Below are positions 12,311-22,781 of a stretch of DNA of 64,000 bases, one piece after another. The notes under the pieces were generated by a model that was given only the letters and a program-made list of their open reading frames with translations, ran no database searches and was not told the origin of the DNA. How positions within the stretch are numbered: the first letter of the stretch is position 1; every line of letters begins with the position of its first letter. Made by a program: the position numbers and the translations under genes. Location of the stretch: NCBI RefSeq assembly GCF_963678635.1, contig NC_087066.1:53276312-53340311 (forward strand), given 5' to 3'. Origin of the DNA: Symsagittifera roscoffensis. Its lineage: Eukaryota > Xenacoelomorpha > Acoela > Convolutidae.

Positions 12311-12704
12311 TGAAATATATGTAAGATACGAACGAACTCATAGCGTGAATGGAATTATGGACATTGTGTGATGCGGTCATATTGGCTGAAATTTTGTCAT
12401 CAGTATCTAACGCAAATCTTAGCTACTTTGAATGTTTGGAGTACTACGACTCACTTAGATAAACACTTTAGATAAGTTTAGTAGAGATTCAATTAGTGGG
12501 CGGATTGGTTTAGTAGGCAGAAACACTAAGCAGCTATGTGCAAAAAAGAGACTTCTGGCAAAAATTGATCATTGGAATTGCTAAAGCTTAGGGAAACTTA
12601 GTTGCGGACGCAGTTAGGGTTACCTTTGCGAAGAGCTTCATGAGCTTCATCAAAATATTCATCCGCTTTTCTCGACGCTTTACAGGCAAATCCTAAACAC
12701 TAAT

Positions 12705-13310
12705 TTTTTTCGGATCCCGGAAGCCCGTTGACTTTGATCTTGAGCAAAACGGCGAGCAAACTGAGGCATGAAAATTTGATGCGATAATACATTTTCCTTC
12801 AAGCTGCATTTGGTTCAGATGTCAAATTTTGGTACATAACAGCTTCATTGATATCAAGTGAAACAGAGCATGGGTAGCTAGGCTGCCGGATGTTAGACCG
12901 ACGGCTTTTCAGGCCAATTATCAGTAGTGATTTTCAGCCAAATTCTCAGTTCATGGCAAAAATCAATAGTGCAATCAGAAGTAGTCTTCAAATACCACTG
13001 AGAGTCGACTCAAAACTTCTGAAAAAAAACTGGAAAAAGCAGCCCCCATGAAGTATCAACTTTAACTTCCAATTTTTACTATAGCTATATTTTTGGATCC
13101 TGGAAACACGTTGACTTTGCTCATGAATAAAATGGCGAACGAACTGGATCTTGAAAAATCAGAGCGTTAAAATGTTATCAAGCTGCCAATAGCTCAGATG
13201 TTTAAATTTGCAACTCAACAGTTACACAGATTTCAAGCAAAAAATGGCATTTTTAAGGTGTCGGACAGCAGGTCGATAATTTTTTTTTCGGGCCGAAGTG
13301 CCAAAGTAGC
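12705..13310 (+). repeat. Two diverged copies of a repeat of about 220 bp
   Basis: About 12705-12930 and 13093-13300 share ordered words: GGATCC(C/T)GGAA, CGTTGACTTTG, GGCGA(G/A)C, TCAAGCTGC, GCTCAGATGT or TTCAGATGT, and a late CGG...GG..GA. Identity is patchy, so the duplication is old. No coding frame was found. Confidence 0.45.
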
Positions 13311-16300
13311 GACTCCGAGCCAAATTAAAGAACATTTTGTGACAAGTAAGATATCAAAAACGTAAAATATAATGTTCCGAGCTTTTTTAATTTCCGAGTT
13401 CAAGTGACTTGTAATTGGGACTAGAACTTTTCTTAAAAAATTTGCTGACAAGCTCAATTTTTTAAAAACTCGAAAAAAACTACCTCGTAGCTCATTTTAA
13501 ACATATCGAAAATTTTGATTTTTTTCCGATTTGTTCTTGTCCCAGTTTCTGGCGGCTGATTTTCCGTTTTTTTTTCAGATGCACTTCAGTTTATCTAGTA
13601 CGCTTTTCAAGCAATTTTTCCTTCTTAAATTCCCTACTAAGATGCTTTTAATGGCTTCTTTGCTTTTTTATAAGCAGTGAATTTTTTCTCCGTAACATTG
13701 TCTTTCTTTCTATGGCTTATTTTACGCTTCTTCCAGTTTGATATGAAAAACAGATACAAAAATGTATGGGAATCCGTTTTTTGATAATAGTTTTCTAGGA
13801 CGCTTTTTGAAAATTTTTAAAGTTTTTGAAAAAGTTCAAATTTTTCTCAAAAACTTCTTTCCGTCTTTTCAAAAAGTAATCTCAAGGGAGAGACTGTTTA
13901 CTCACTCCCCTGTGTGCCTTGATGTTTCCCTAGTCTTCTCTTCCTCGACCGGGCGCGCTGTGCCGATGAAAAGTCATGATTCACTGTGGAAATAAACGGA
14001 ACACTTAAAGCTGCAGAAAAACAATCAACATTGATTCCTTAAACTTTTTAGCCTGTTCTCGCATGATTGAAGGAGAAAAAAAACATCAAAAGTTCTGAAA
14101 GAATTCATGAATCAATTTATTCATTTGAAAATTAGAACTGATTTGTAATTAGCTTACTTGATTCCTATGAATGTGTAACTTAATAAGGAACATCAGGAAA
14201 CCACCTTTAAGCTCTAAAGGAATCATAGGACTTCAATTACGCCTGTACTAAAGGTGACTGCTTTTAGTGCAGTCCTTAAGTTTAGCTTAAAACGTTGAAA
14301 AACTGTAAGAAACGTTATCAAAAACTCTCGTTGAAAATTGCTTTTTGATAGAGTTGAAAAAACAACTTTGCAATTAATTTTGTTCAGCAATGAAAAAATC
14401 TGCCGAGCCAAATCAACTATATGATGGAAATCAAAAATAAATCTTTGAGTTTTCGCAGTGTTTTAATGACTGTCGAAAAAATTGCGGAATATTTATGCTT
14501 GGGGTGTTTTTTAATCAACTTTTGACTTTTTAACTGTATGAATTATCGGAATAGCAGGACTTCAATTACGCCTTTACTAAACATAGAAGTGAGCTCTCAA
14601 ATTAAGTCCCCGCCGTACGATCGGATTTTGTTCCGGGTCTGAAAAAGCCAGTTTTCCCTATCTGAAATCAAGTTTCTTTACCTGGAAAAAAGACACAATA
14701 AAATAAATTTTGAATTTTGCACCCAATATTAAACAAAATCAATGAGAAAACACAATTATTTGTGACCAAATCCCAAAATCAGCTGTCTTTTAGTGTTTCA
14801 CGTCGTTCAAAGTTATTATTAAAGACCGCAAAAACTAACTTTTTCTGGGCTCTGAATCAACTGCAACCGTTTGAAGCCGTCTGCTAATAATTTTAAGGAG
14901 GTTAAAATGGTGATCTAATTTGGTAAGAAAACGTTGACTAAAACGCTTTTGAAAATTAGTTTTGATGAAACTAAAAAAAGTAAATTTGCGTTAAATTTTG
15001 CTCACCACTGTAACACTCTGCCCCACTAAAACACATATACGAGGAAAGTTAAATTGGTCATTAACTTTTCACAGTGTATTGTTGTTCCGGCTCACAAGTC
15101 ATTTTGTCCCAGCTCGAGTTATAACAGTTCATCTTGTCTTACTCCAACTTGCCCCACAAGACAGTTCGTCCTATTCCATTCTGTCCCAAATTAATCAAAG
15201 CTGGCCCCAGTTTTTTTGATATCCTCGATGACATAGTGTCGTCCTAAATATGAAAAATAAATTCATTGTACAATTAAGCTTGAAACTATTTGCGGAATCA
15301 CTATAATATGTGCTAAATCAAAAAGAGTTCAAAGCATGCGTGGTCGGTCAGATTGGAAGCCGCAAAATTTCAACGCAACTTTCAATAACCATATTAAAGA
15401 TTGATTGTTGATTATGCAAGCTCACTTAGCAAAGATGTTAGTAAACATCATATCAGTCAAAAAAATATGAGTTCACAGCTAAAAGAAATCACAAATCTAA
15501 TAAATTATCTTGAAACGGAAAAATGCGGGTAACTCCCTGCCCCAAAACCTTTCACGCTGGGTAACTCACTATTGGGCGGGATGAGGGAAAGAGCAAAGAG
15601 CAAAGTTACTGCAGTATTGACCTCTAACACCTCCAAAAGCATATGCCAAAATCAAATAAAACTGCAACGAAATGCCGACGCTTAAAAACTTGCTAAAGAG
15701 TTAAGTACGCTAGTGCAATTAAAGAAACAACACTACAATCTTTGTTAAATTTATTGGATTAATTCGAATTTTTGCCTGGATAATGCGTTACTTCTGCAAT
15801 CCGGGTCTCTCATAGCCTTCAAAATAATGTTTTAAATTTTAAAATTTTTTTAAGCTTCAAATTTAAATTTTTTAATCTTCAAATTGAAGTGAATTAAAAT
15901 GCAAGGTTATTAAAAACCGCCATTTTGAATGTGTACATTATAAAGTTGGTGAAATTGCATCGTGCGAATTTTGAAGGTACCGTCGCAAATCCAGAGAAAA
16001 TGATGAAATTGGAGGGCTTGAGCGTTGTCCCTGTCCCCGAAGATTAAAATCCGTAACTCCACTGTCTAACCAAACAAATCTCAGTATACTGGATCTATAA
16101 ATGCCTGTTTTTATTGAGGCAGATAGAGCGAAGTTATATTTGAGAAATCTATTTATTGATGCTCGACTGGGCAAGGATAACTGCACTGCTTTTTCTTCTG
16201 ATACTTCCTGGAGACAAGTGGCAATTCTACTGCTATTGACAGGTACCAGTTGCAGCTTGACCCCTTTTTTATTTGACAGATACCATAAATCGTTTTTGGT

Positions 16301-16640
16301 AGATACCAGTTTATTTTCAACTGTTACTGCGAGCATTCAGCATTTATGTGAACTGTATCTCCAGTGCTCAATTGTTTTTGTTGTTTGCTTTTTTGTAAAA
16401 CCCTGTTCGTCATTAAGGAGCGTTCGGTTGATTCGTTGAATTTTTGCCTATGTACTTTGAACCATAGTAAAATTATCGTATTTTTGCAGAAAAAAGATTT
16501 AAGCAAGGATGCAAAATGAAAAAACACTACAAACTTTTGCTCTGTTTCAAAAGCGTTAATGGCGGATTATTGTCTAAATTTCGCGTTTAATTGAAAAAAA
16601 TTATGGCTTGGTTAATATTTGAGGCTCAATTTAAAGCATA
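13310..16640. other. Intergenic stretch, no gene recognised
   Basis: The stretch holds a short duplicated word GGACTTCAATTACGCCT (about 14229 and 14561) and a partial member of the hairpin-ended repeat family at about 14465-14540. A cluster of words related to TTGTCC/TTGCCCC lies at 15095-15215 and has an inverse-oriented counterpart at 16895-17035. Overlapping open frames of 110-130 codons on both strands at 15938-16439 show no recognisable motif. Confidence 0.45.
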
Positions 16641-16876
16641 TGGAATACGTTTCCCTTCTTTCTCGAAACAGGTTGAAATTACCATTAGAAATTACAACTG
16701 GTCTTAAAAATTATTCGGTTTGTATATCAAATAATTATGGAATACTATGAAATACCTTTATCTTCAATTGAATACCTTCGGAATACCCTTCCCTTCTTTC
16801 TCGAAACAGGTTGAAATTTACATTAGCAATTACAACTGGAACTTAAAATTACTCGGTTTGAACATCAAATAAATAA
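16641..16876 (+). repeat. Tandem duplication, about 100-bp unit, two copies
   Basis: Both copies contain CCCTTCTTTCTCGAAACAGG followed by TTGAAATT, ATTAG(A/C)AATTACAACTGG, ATT(A/C)TCGGTTTG and ATCAAATAA. Copies begin near 16641 and 16780 and are about 85-90 percent alike by eye. Confidence 0.7.
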
Positions 16877-17039
16877 CTAGAGGTCTTACTAGTGGAACAA
16901 AACGGCATAGGACAAGTTGTCATGCTGCGTAATTTGGCGTAGGACAGTTTTTCATGTACAAGGCATCGGACAATTTTTCACTTTCATTTAAAACAGGGCA
17001 AGTTGGCAAAGGGCCATTTGCCCGGGGGCAAATAATCCT

Positions 17040-17455
17040 GACAAAGTTTTTTTTATTTAGCCATTTTCGACGTTTTACTTATGCACTTTTGAGAGAAATT
17101 TTTACACCATCTGAAAATTATTGATTTCTTGAGCCTAATTTCAAAAAGAAGTTTCACTTTTGATCAAATTTTTTTTATTTTTTTGAGGATTTGAAAGTTG
17201 TTAGATTCAAATTCGAGATAATGAACGAGCGATATTTTGCTTGATTAAGACACGCGTATGCGGCGGGTTAGTGTGTTCCAAATTAACTGAGGCGAGTCAT
17301 TTGGTCGTATTCTAAAAAACAAGACTCTTTTTATATCCCCTCGTTTTTACATAAGCGTGTTGAGGGATAAGCTAAAAAAATATTTTTTAAATTGACTTTT
17401 AAGTTTAGAGGGAACATTCAGAGCTTTACCGTGATTTACGAGTAGTCTTGTTTTT
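17040..17455 (+). repeat. Hairpin-ended repeat family, diverged copy
   Basis: Matches the ordered words of the better copies at 21340-21860 and 59195-59690: TTCGAC-TTTAACT, GAGAAATTTTTACACCAT, TTGAGC, GACGAGCG-like, GCGTGTTGAGGGA, and a terminal ACGAGTAGTCTTGT. The terminal hairpin is decayed in this copy. Confidence 0.45.
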
Positions 17456-18029
17456 CTTTTCACAGCTTTACGCGATTAATTTTCCGAGGCATTGCTGTTT
17501 GCAATTTTGATCTGGTCTGCTTGCTGTTTTCATCAATGGATAAAATATTTGCTTAAACTTCTCATTGACAGAACCTGTTACGACGTCGATTGATAAGTGA
17601 ACATGTGTGCAATAAGGATAGCTAAAATCTGTGCAAGTACCACAAATCAATCCGACAACATTCATGAAACACAACAAAAAAATGGTTTTGACTCTTTACA
17701 AAAATTTCATTTAGGCAATTCGTGTGATGAAAAAACTGTTTTAACGAGTTTGAATTTAGAAAACTTAAAAGTTGTTTTCAAAAAGTATAGCAAAAACATT
17801 TTTGAAAAAAGGACAGAACATTTTTTTTTTCAAAACTTTTATAATTTTTTTTGCCGAATAATTTTTTAAAAAGGAGTAAATCTTACTTTTTTTTCTGTTT
17901 CAATGTTTTTTTTATAAAACTATTTGTATGCTTCACGTGCTCTCTACTCGCACAAAATTAGACTGAGACTCAATTTTTTCCAACTTGTTTGTTTTGACGC
18001 TGGGAAAATTTTTCGGAAAGTTTTTGGGC

Positions 18030-18085
18030 TTTGTTATGATATATCACTCAACCCAGTCCAATGATACCATTTGTGGTAGGTGAAT
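18030..18085 (+). repeat. Short repeat shared with 27450-27505
   Basis: ATATATCACTCAACCCAGTCC followed by ATGAT and TTTGTGGTA recurs at about 27450 with only a few changes (ATATATCACTCAACGCAGTC, ATGATTTTTTGTGGTA). Both are in the same orientation and precede A-rich tracts. Confidence 0.45.
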
Positions 18086-18456
18086 TCGCGTGAAAAACAA
18101 AAACAAAACAAAATAAAAAAACTAAAACACATCCGAATTCAAAGTTTCTCTCCATTTTTCAAATGGTCTCATCTAATAAAACAAACACACAAGTTCCTCA
18201 AACAGGCAAAGTTCCTCCCCATGGTTTGTCAGACTTGAACTCCAATTGGTCGGGTCATCACTTGTCATTAAGTTGTTCAAATAGAACCCAGAAGGTCAAG
18301 AAAATGTTGCAAAAAGGCTAGCATCATTTTTATCTAGCACAAAAGTTATTGTTTTGTTAATGTGAATGTAAATCTTAATGTGAAATTGAATTTAACATTT
18401 ATCCAGCAAATAAACAACACCTTTTCAATCCGTAACTTTTCTCTGATTGATCAAAG

Positions 18457-18463
18457 TATAAAT
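18457..18463 (+). promoter_or_regulatory. TATA-box candidate of the lipocalin gene
   Basis: TATAAAT lies 40 bases before the lipocalin start codon at 18497, which would put transcription start about 10 bases before the ATG. The assignment rests only on word and distance. Confidence 0.4.
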
Positions 18464-18496
18464 TACCATAAAACTAGAACTGAATTTGACTTCAGG

Positions 18497-19585
18497 ATGT
18501 ATCTCAAAATGTTGGCTCAACGCCTAACTCTACTGTCGGCGCTTCTCGGATTTGTGTCGGCTGGTATCAGTGTCGGCCACTGTCCCCATGTTTCGGCTGT
18601 ACATGTGGGGGAAACCAACTTCGCTGGTCGGTGGTACGAAATCAGAAGGGTAAAACCGGAGGACGAGGGAGGAGAGACGTGTAACTTCGAGGAGTATAAC
18701 TTCAGGAAGGATGTCAACGGTATGTTTTTTTTATATTTTAATATAATTTCAACTATTTTTCCGAATGAAAAATAAAACGAGGTGTAGCCATTGCCTCAGA
18801 AATTAGGATTGCTACTTATATGAAGGAGAAAGAATACTTCCCTGACTAAAGTAACAAACCGCTATTTTCCACAACGCTCCCAAATTCTCCATTTTAATTA
18901 TACTAATGCGTACTATTATGGCTAAAAGTAGTTAATTTTTAACTGTAAGGTATGGAGCTAGTTCTTGTGCGCCATTCAAACTTCCATTGCAGTGTGATAA
19001 CGCTAAAATAGGATTTCAAAGCTGAAAATCAAATGCGGGTGTGGGAGAGAGTAGGAAAAGAGCCGGAAAAATTCTGATCATGCTAAAAGATCTACGCTAA
19101 ATTTCCGAGGTTGATTTTTCGAAAAAAGATACCATTGTTTTTTGCAAGGTTGGAGTCTGCGAATAAACAGCACTGGATATACGGGCGAAGAATGGCGCAG
19201 CAGTATCGTTGATGCCCGGCAGTACATCTACGCTCGTCACTCGGCTCAGGGTTATTTCGTCCTCGGAAACCAGAAAGCTGGCCTTCCCAGATCCGAGAAG
19301 CCTAACTTTTTTGTCCTACACGCGGACGATAATTTCTCTCTGGCTTATTTTTGCCAGGGTTTCGGTTCACTGAAAATGGACCTGGCATGGATCATGTCAC
19401 GTGAAAGGTTCCCAGATCCTGAAGAGGTTAATGAAGTCCAGAAGAAGTTGAGACATAACGGGGTCTTCTTGGAAATGACAGACGTGGACCAGGAAGATTG
19501 CCCGGCTACTGAGGGAATGGGGATGAAGAACTTGATGATGCAGTTCCTGAGATATTCTCAAGGTGACGCCGATTGGCGATACTGA
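18497..19585 (+). CDS. Secreted lipocalin, apolipoprotein D type (two exons, complete)
   Basis: Exons 18497-18719 and 19149-19585 join in phase 1 through a GT-AG intron of 429 bp and give 219 residues, a normal size for a secreted lipocalin. Residues 1-22 form a signal peptide (charged start, LTLLSALLGFVSA). The mature protein starts near GISVGHCP and carries the first lipocalin signature FAGRWYEIRR (Trp46). FFVLHADDNFSLAYFC corresponds to the second signature with its TDY replaced by ADD/N. AWIMSRERFPDPE corresponds to the third, containing the conserved Arg and the ApoD-like WI-SR pattern. Lipocalins bind small hydrophobic ligands outside the cell; the ligand here cannot be told. The ATG at 18497 was preferred over 18512 because it keeps the full signal peptide. 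The ATG directly follows TTCAGG, which could also be a splice acceptor. Confidence 0.85.
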
Positions 19586-19985
19586 GCAGTAAAAAAGTAA
19601 CTCAACACTTGAAATCAGGACTGCTTCCCAATCATTTCACTTTCGCTCAATTGCTCTTTAACTTCGATTAAACAATTTAGTCAAACTGCTGTAAAAACCT
19701 TATCCATGTAAAAGAATTACCGCAATTACTGTATTTTTTTGTTAAGACTGATTTCCATCCAAACTATTTATATTTTTAATTTTGGGCTTTTTATTTGGAT
19801 ACTCACCGGTAACGATCAAGGCTCAAAGTTGGCATCGAACCGCCAACCCTCTCTTCTACTGTTGCCCAAACGAGATATGAACATCAAATTTAGGGTTTAA
19901 ACAATGATTTTACCAGCTTTTATGTCAGGACAAACTGACAATTGAACAATGTGAACAAAAGTCTGAAATATTTTAAAGGTGCATA
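19586..19985. other. Downstream flank of the lipocalin gene with a tRNA-like fragment
   Basis: No gene is visible. On the minus strand at about 19800-19870 a B-box-like GGTTCGATGCC follows GAAGAGAGGGTTGGC, typical of tRNA-derived SINE heads, but the A-box to B-box distance is short. ATTAAA at about 19668 is a weak polyadenylation candidate for the lipocalin. Confidence 0.35.
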
Positions 19986-19989
19986 TTTG

Positions 19990-20870
19990 GCTGGGGAAGC
20001 TAAAGATCCCTCGTACTCCTAATCAAAGGACAAAAAAAATTTAGTGGCTGACTATCCCATCTCTACTTTTAAAGTCGACTGCCATAAAACTAAATTCTAT
20101 GGACAATTTCCTGAATCACACTATATTATTTGACCTCATATCCGATACTCTTAATCAATTGTGCGGAGATTTCTAAATCAACCTGATGCGACCAAATCTC
20201 TTTCCAACTCCGTCGAAGTAAGAAAAAAATTATGAAAATGAACTGATTAGAGAAAAAACTAACGTTGTTGATGCTATTGTTGCTTGCAGTAACTGACTGT
20301 CGTCATACAGCACTTGATTGAATAAAACCACATAGTGCTAAATTGAAGTTCTATCCAAGGCGTTCGGTATAGTAAATCATGAAATCCTACTCAACGAATT
20401 TTTTCGGAATAGTTTGCGAGCACTTACTTGGCAACTATTGAAATCAATGTTAACAAACAGAACACAATGTGTTAGTGTTAACCACAAGATTTCAGCGTTT
20501 AAGAAAATAAATACGGAGTGTCTCAGGTTTCCGTTCTGGGACCACTTTTTTCTTTAGATGAAGAATCTCTTTTTCTTCAGTTTAAATGATCTTCCTAAAT
20601 TTTGCGAACTACTAAGAAAAACAATGTTCGCAGATGGTACAAACAACTATGGTAATGATGATTTCACTAAACTATATTAAGATTTGAAGAACAATTTTCA
20701 TTGTTTCACCGAAAAAAAATTACTTCCAATTATGATAAAAAAAACAGTTTGCCTATTTTTGCATCAAAATGAATCGACAGCTTCAATGATTGAATGTCAT
20801 CTAATCAGAGACAACCCAACAGTTAAATCTCAGGCTTTTAATGAGATTTTTATTTTTAAAATTTTGAAGT
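19990..20870 (+). pseudogene. Decayed non-LTR (LINE-type) reverse transcriptase
   Basis: Shifted reading frames spell the LINE RT motifs in the right order: VADYPISTF (like the NYRPIS motif, about 20040), LSKAFGIVNHEILL (about 20356), YGVSQVSVLGPLF (about 20513, like YGVPQGSVLGPLLF), NDLP (about 20588), MFADGTN (about 20623, the catalytic FADD box with the second Asp lost), then FTEKKLLPIMIKKTVCLF (about 20705, like the NKL-LN-KT motif). Stops, frameshifts and the altered catalytic box show it is dead. Confidence 0.7.
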
Positions 20871-21339
20871 GACTTTCAATCAGCACTATCCTGGAACAGA
20901 AATGAAACTGGAGTTTTCACACAGCAGAGTTAACTTCTTCTTCATCATCTTCCTTTTTATAGCTCTGCGACTCTCAAGAACCTTAGTTACAAAACTAAGT
21001 TGCAACACTTTTCAAAGAGAAGATCATTTTCCCGAAAAACTTTTTTACGTAAACTGGGGATAACCTTTTATCAAGCCTAAATTAAAAAAATAACCACTAT
21101 AATTTGGAAAACAGTCATGAACTACAAACGGAAAAAGGAAAACAACAGATTTTTTTCGAAAAAATTTCAACTTTCAAATTCCAATTTTAAAAAATTATAT
21201 GACCTTTTGACCTTTTGAATTTCGAGAACAATTTATTTGTGACACTTTTTTTGATGCAAATAACCTTATTTGAGAAAATTGGATCAATAGACAACATTTT
21301 TATTCCGCTGGAAAATATGAAAATTAAATTCCACTTTCG

Positions 21340-21860
21340 ATTAAAAAGTAACGGAATATTTGTGATCGGGGTGGGTTTTTTTCTTCAGACAAATTTCGAC
21401 TTTTTAACTAGCCATTTTTGACGGAATTTTTTTTATATCATTCGAAAGGTATTCTTTTCTTGAGCTTAAATTTGAAACTTTGAAAATGTTTTTTTTCTGT
21501 GATCATTATTCGTAAAGTTATGGGAGTTTAAAGATTGTCATTTTGGCCAATTTGGGACAATTAGGGCGCGATATATTTCGCGGAATTAACGCGTAAGCGA
21601 GATCTAATCCGTCTTAGAAATCGTTCCAAATTGGTTCAAGGAAGATTATATGCCATAATTGATTTAATAATAGGAACGAAATCTATCACTTTGTACTTAA
21701 TAGGGCGTGTGGGGGGATGTTTTCACAAAAAATCTCAAATTTTTTAGAAAAAAAAAATTTAAATTTTACTTCGTTATATTTAAATTTTCCATGTTATTAC
21801 TAGTCCATAGACCTTAAAAGTCAGTCGGAACAATCAGGGCTTCGCCCTGATACGAGCAGT
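21340..21860 (+). repeat. Hairpin-ended repeat family, copy with intact terminal hairpin
   Basis: About 500 bp sharing ordered words with 59195-59690 (GGAATATTTGTG/GCAATATTTGTG, ACAAATTTCGA, TTTTAACTAGCCATTTTTGA, TTTATATCATT, GGTTCAAGGAAG or GGTTGAAAGAAG, GCGTG-GGGGGATG). It ends in a perfect stem-loop ATCAGGGCTTCGCCCTGAT followed by ACGAGCAGTCTTG. It is non-coding. The terminal hairpin close to a short 3' word resembles Helitron-type ends, but the usual CTRR word is not exact. Confidence 0.55.
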
Positions 21861-21919
21861 CTTGTTCTTTTTAGAGCTGTTTTTAGTCCTAACGAAATTG
21901 GCGGCAAATTATTGTTCCG

Positions 21920-22139
21920 ATTTTCGAAGAAAACGGAATATTTATGCTCGGTGTGGTTTTTTATTCAGTCAATTTTCGCCTTTCGAAATATTAGCTTTTG
22001 ACAAAATTTTCTTATACCACATTGAAGATATCGACATCCTGAGTTTAAATTCAAAAAGGTATTTTACCCTCGATTACTATTTTTTAAAGTTTTGCGGGTT
22101 TGAAAATTGCCGAATTGGCCTTGTTCTGGACTAAATCAT
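21920..22139 (+). repeat. Hairpin-ended repeat family, partial direct copy
   Basis: Begins CGGAATATTTATGCTCGGTG and follows the family for about 200 bp, through CTTATACCA, CCTGAG and GGCCTTG, before meeting the inverted copy at 22140. Confidence 0.45.
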
Positions 22140-22450
22140 CCCCCACACGCCACATAAAGTGAAAAAGATAGATTTCGCTCATTGTAACAAATCAATTATG
22201 GCAAGTCAGCTTCTTTCAACCACCAACTTGGAACGATTTGGCAATCTTTAAACCCCCTACGAAAAATGGTCACAGGTGAAAAATCTTTGCAAATTTAAGC
22301 TCAAGACAACAATACCTTTTAATGATATAAAAAATTCCGTCAAAAATGGCTAGTTAAAAAGTCGAAATTTGTCTGAAGAAAAAACCCACCCCGAGCACAA
22401 ATATTCCGTTACTTTCGTATCGAAAGTCGGAACAAAAATCAAACCGTAAA
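22140..22450 (-). repeat. Hairpin-ended repeat family, inverted copy
   Basis: Read on the minus strand this matches 21345-21780: TAACGGAATATTTGTGCTCG, ACAAATTTCGACTTTTTAAC, CCATTTTTGACGGAATTTTT, down to the GGGGGATG word at about 22140. With the direct copies just upstream it forms a foldback arrangement about 1 kb across. Confidence 0.5.
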
Positions 22451-22781
22451 AAAAGCTAAATTTGAGCGTTTGAAAATAAACCACAATCATTTGTATAAGA
22501 ATATTTACTACGTTCATGACTCATAATAAATGAGTTACTTTTGTCGCGCGGTTGTACAAAAATTTTGCGCCTTAAATTTAAAGAACGAGTTACTTTTATC
22601 AAGTAAATTGTTTCTCAAAATATGACCCGTAAAGCTTTTTTCATTAATTATTATTGCAGTGCCTCTGGTAAGGAAGGTTTAAATCGTCATGTGAGTGGAA
22701 ATAAATTCGATTCGTGCGAAAAGTTTTAGATAGTCTTTGAGCTACCTGCATTCTGAAAAAAAAAGAAAAAGCAAGTTCAAG

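Noticed and set aside
13762-13995. Possible last exon of another gene (GC-richer end near 13905-13995 followed by AATAAA)
   Set aside because: No homology, no convincing acceptor in phase, and the upstream half is low-complexity Phe/Lys-rich translation.
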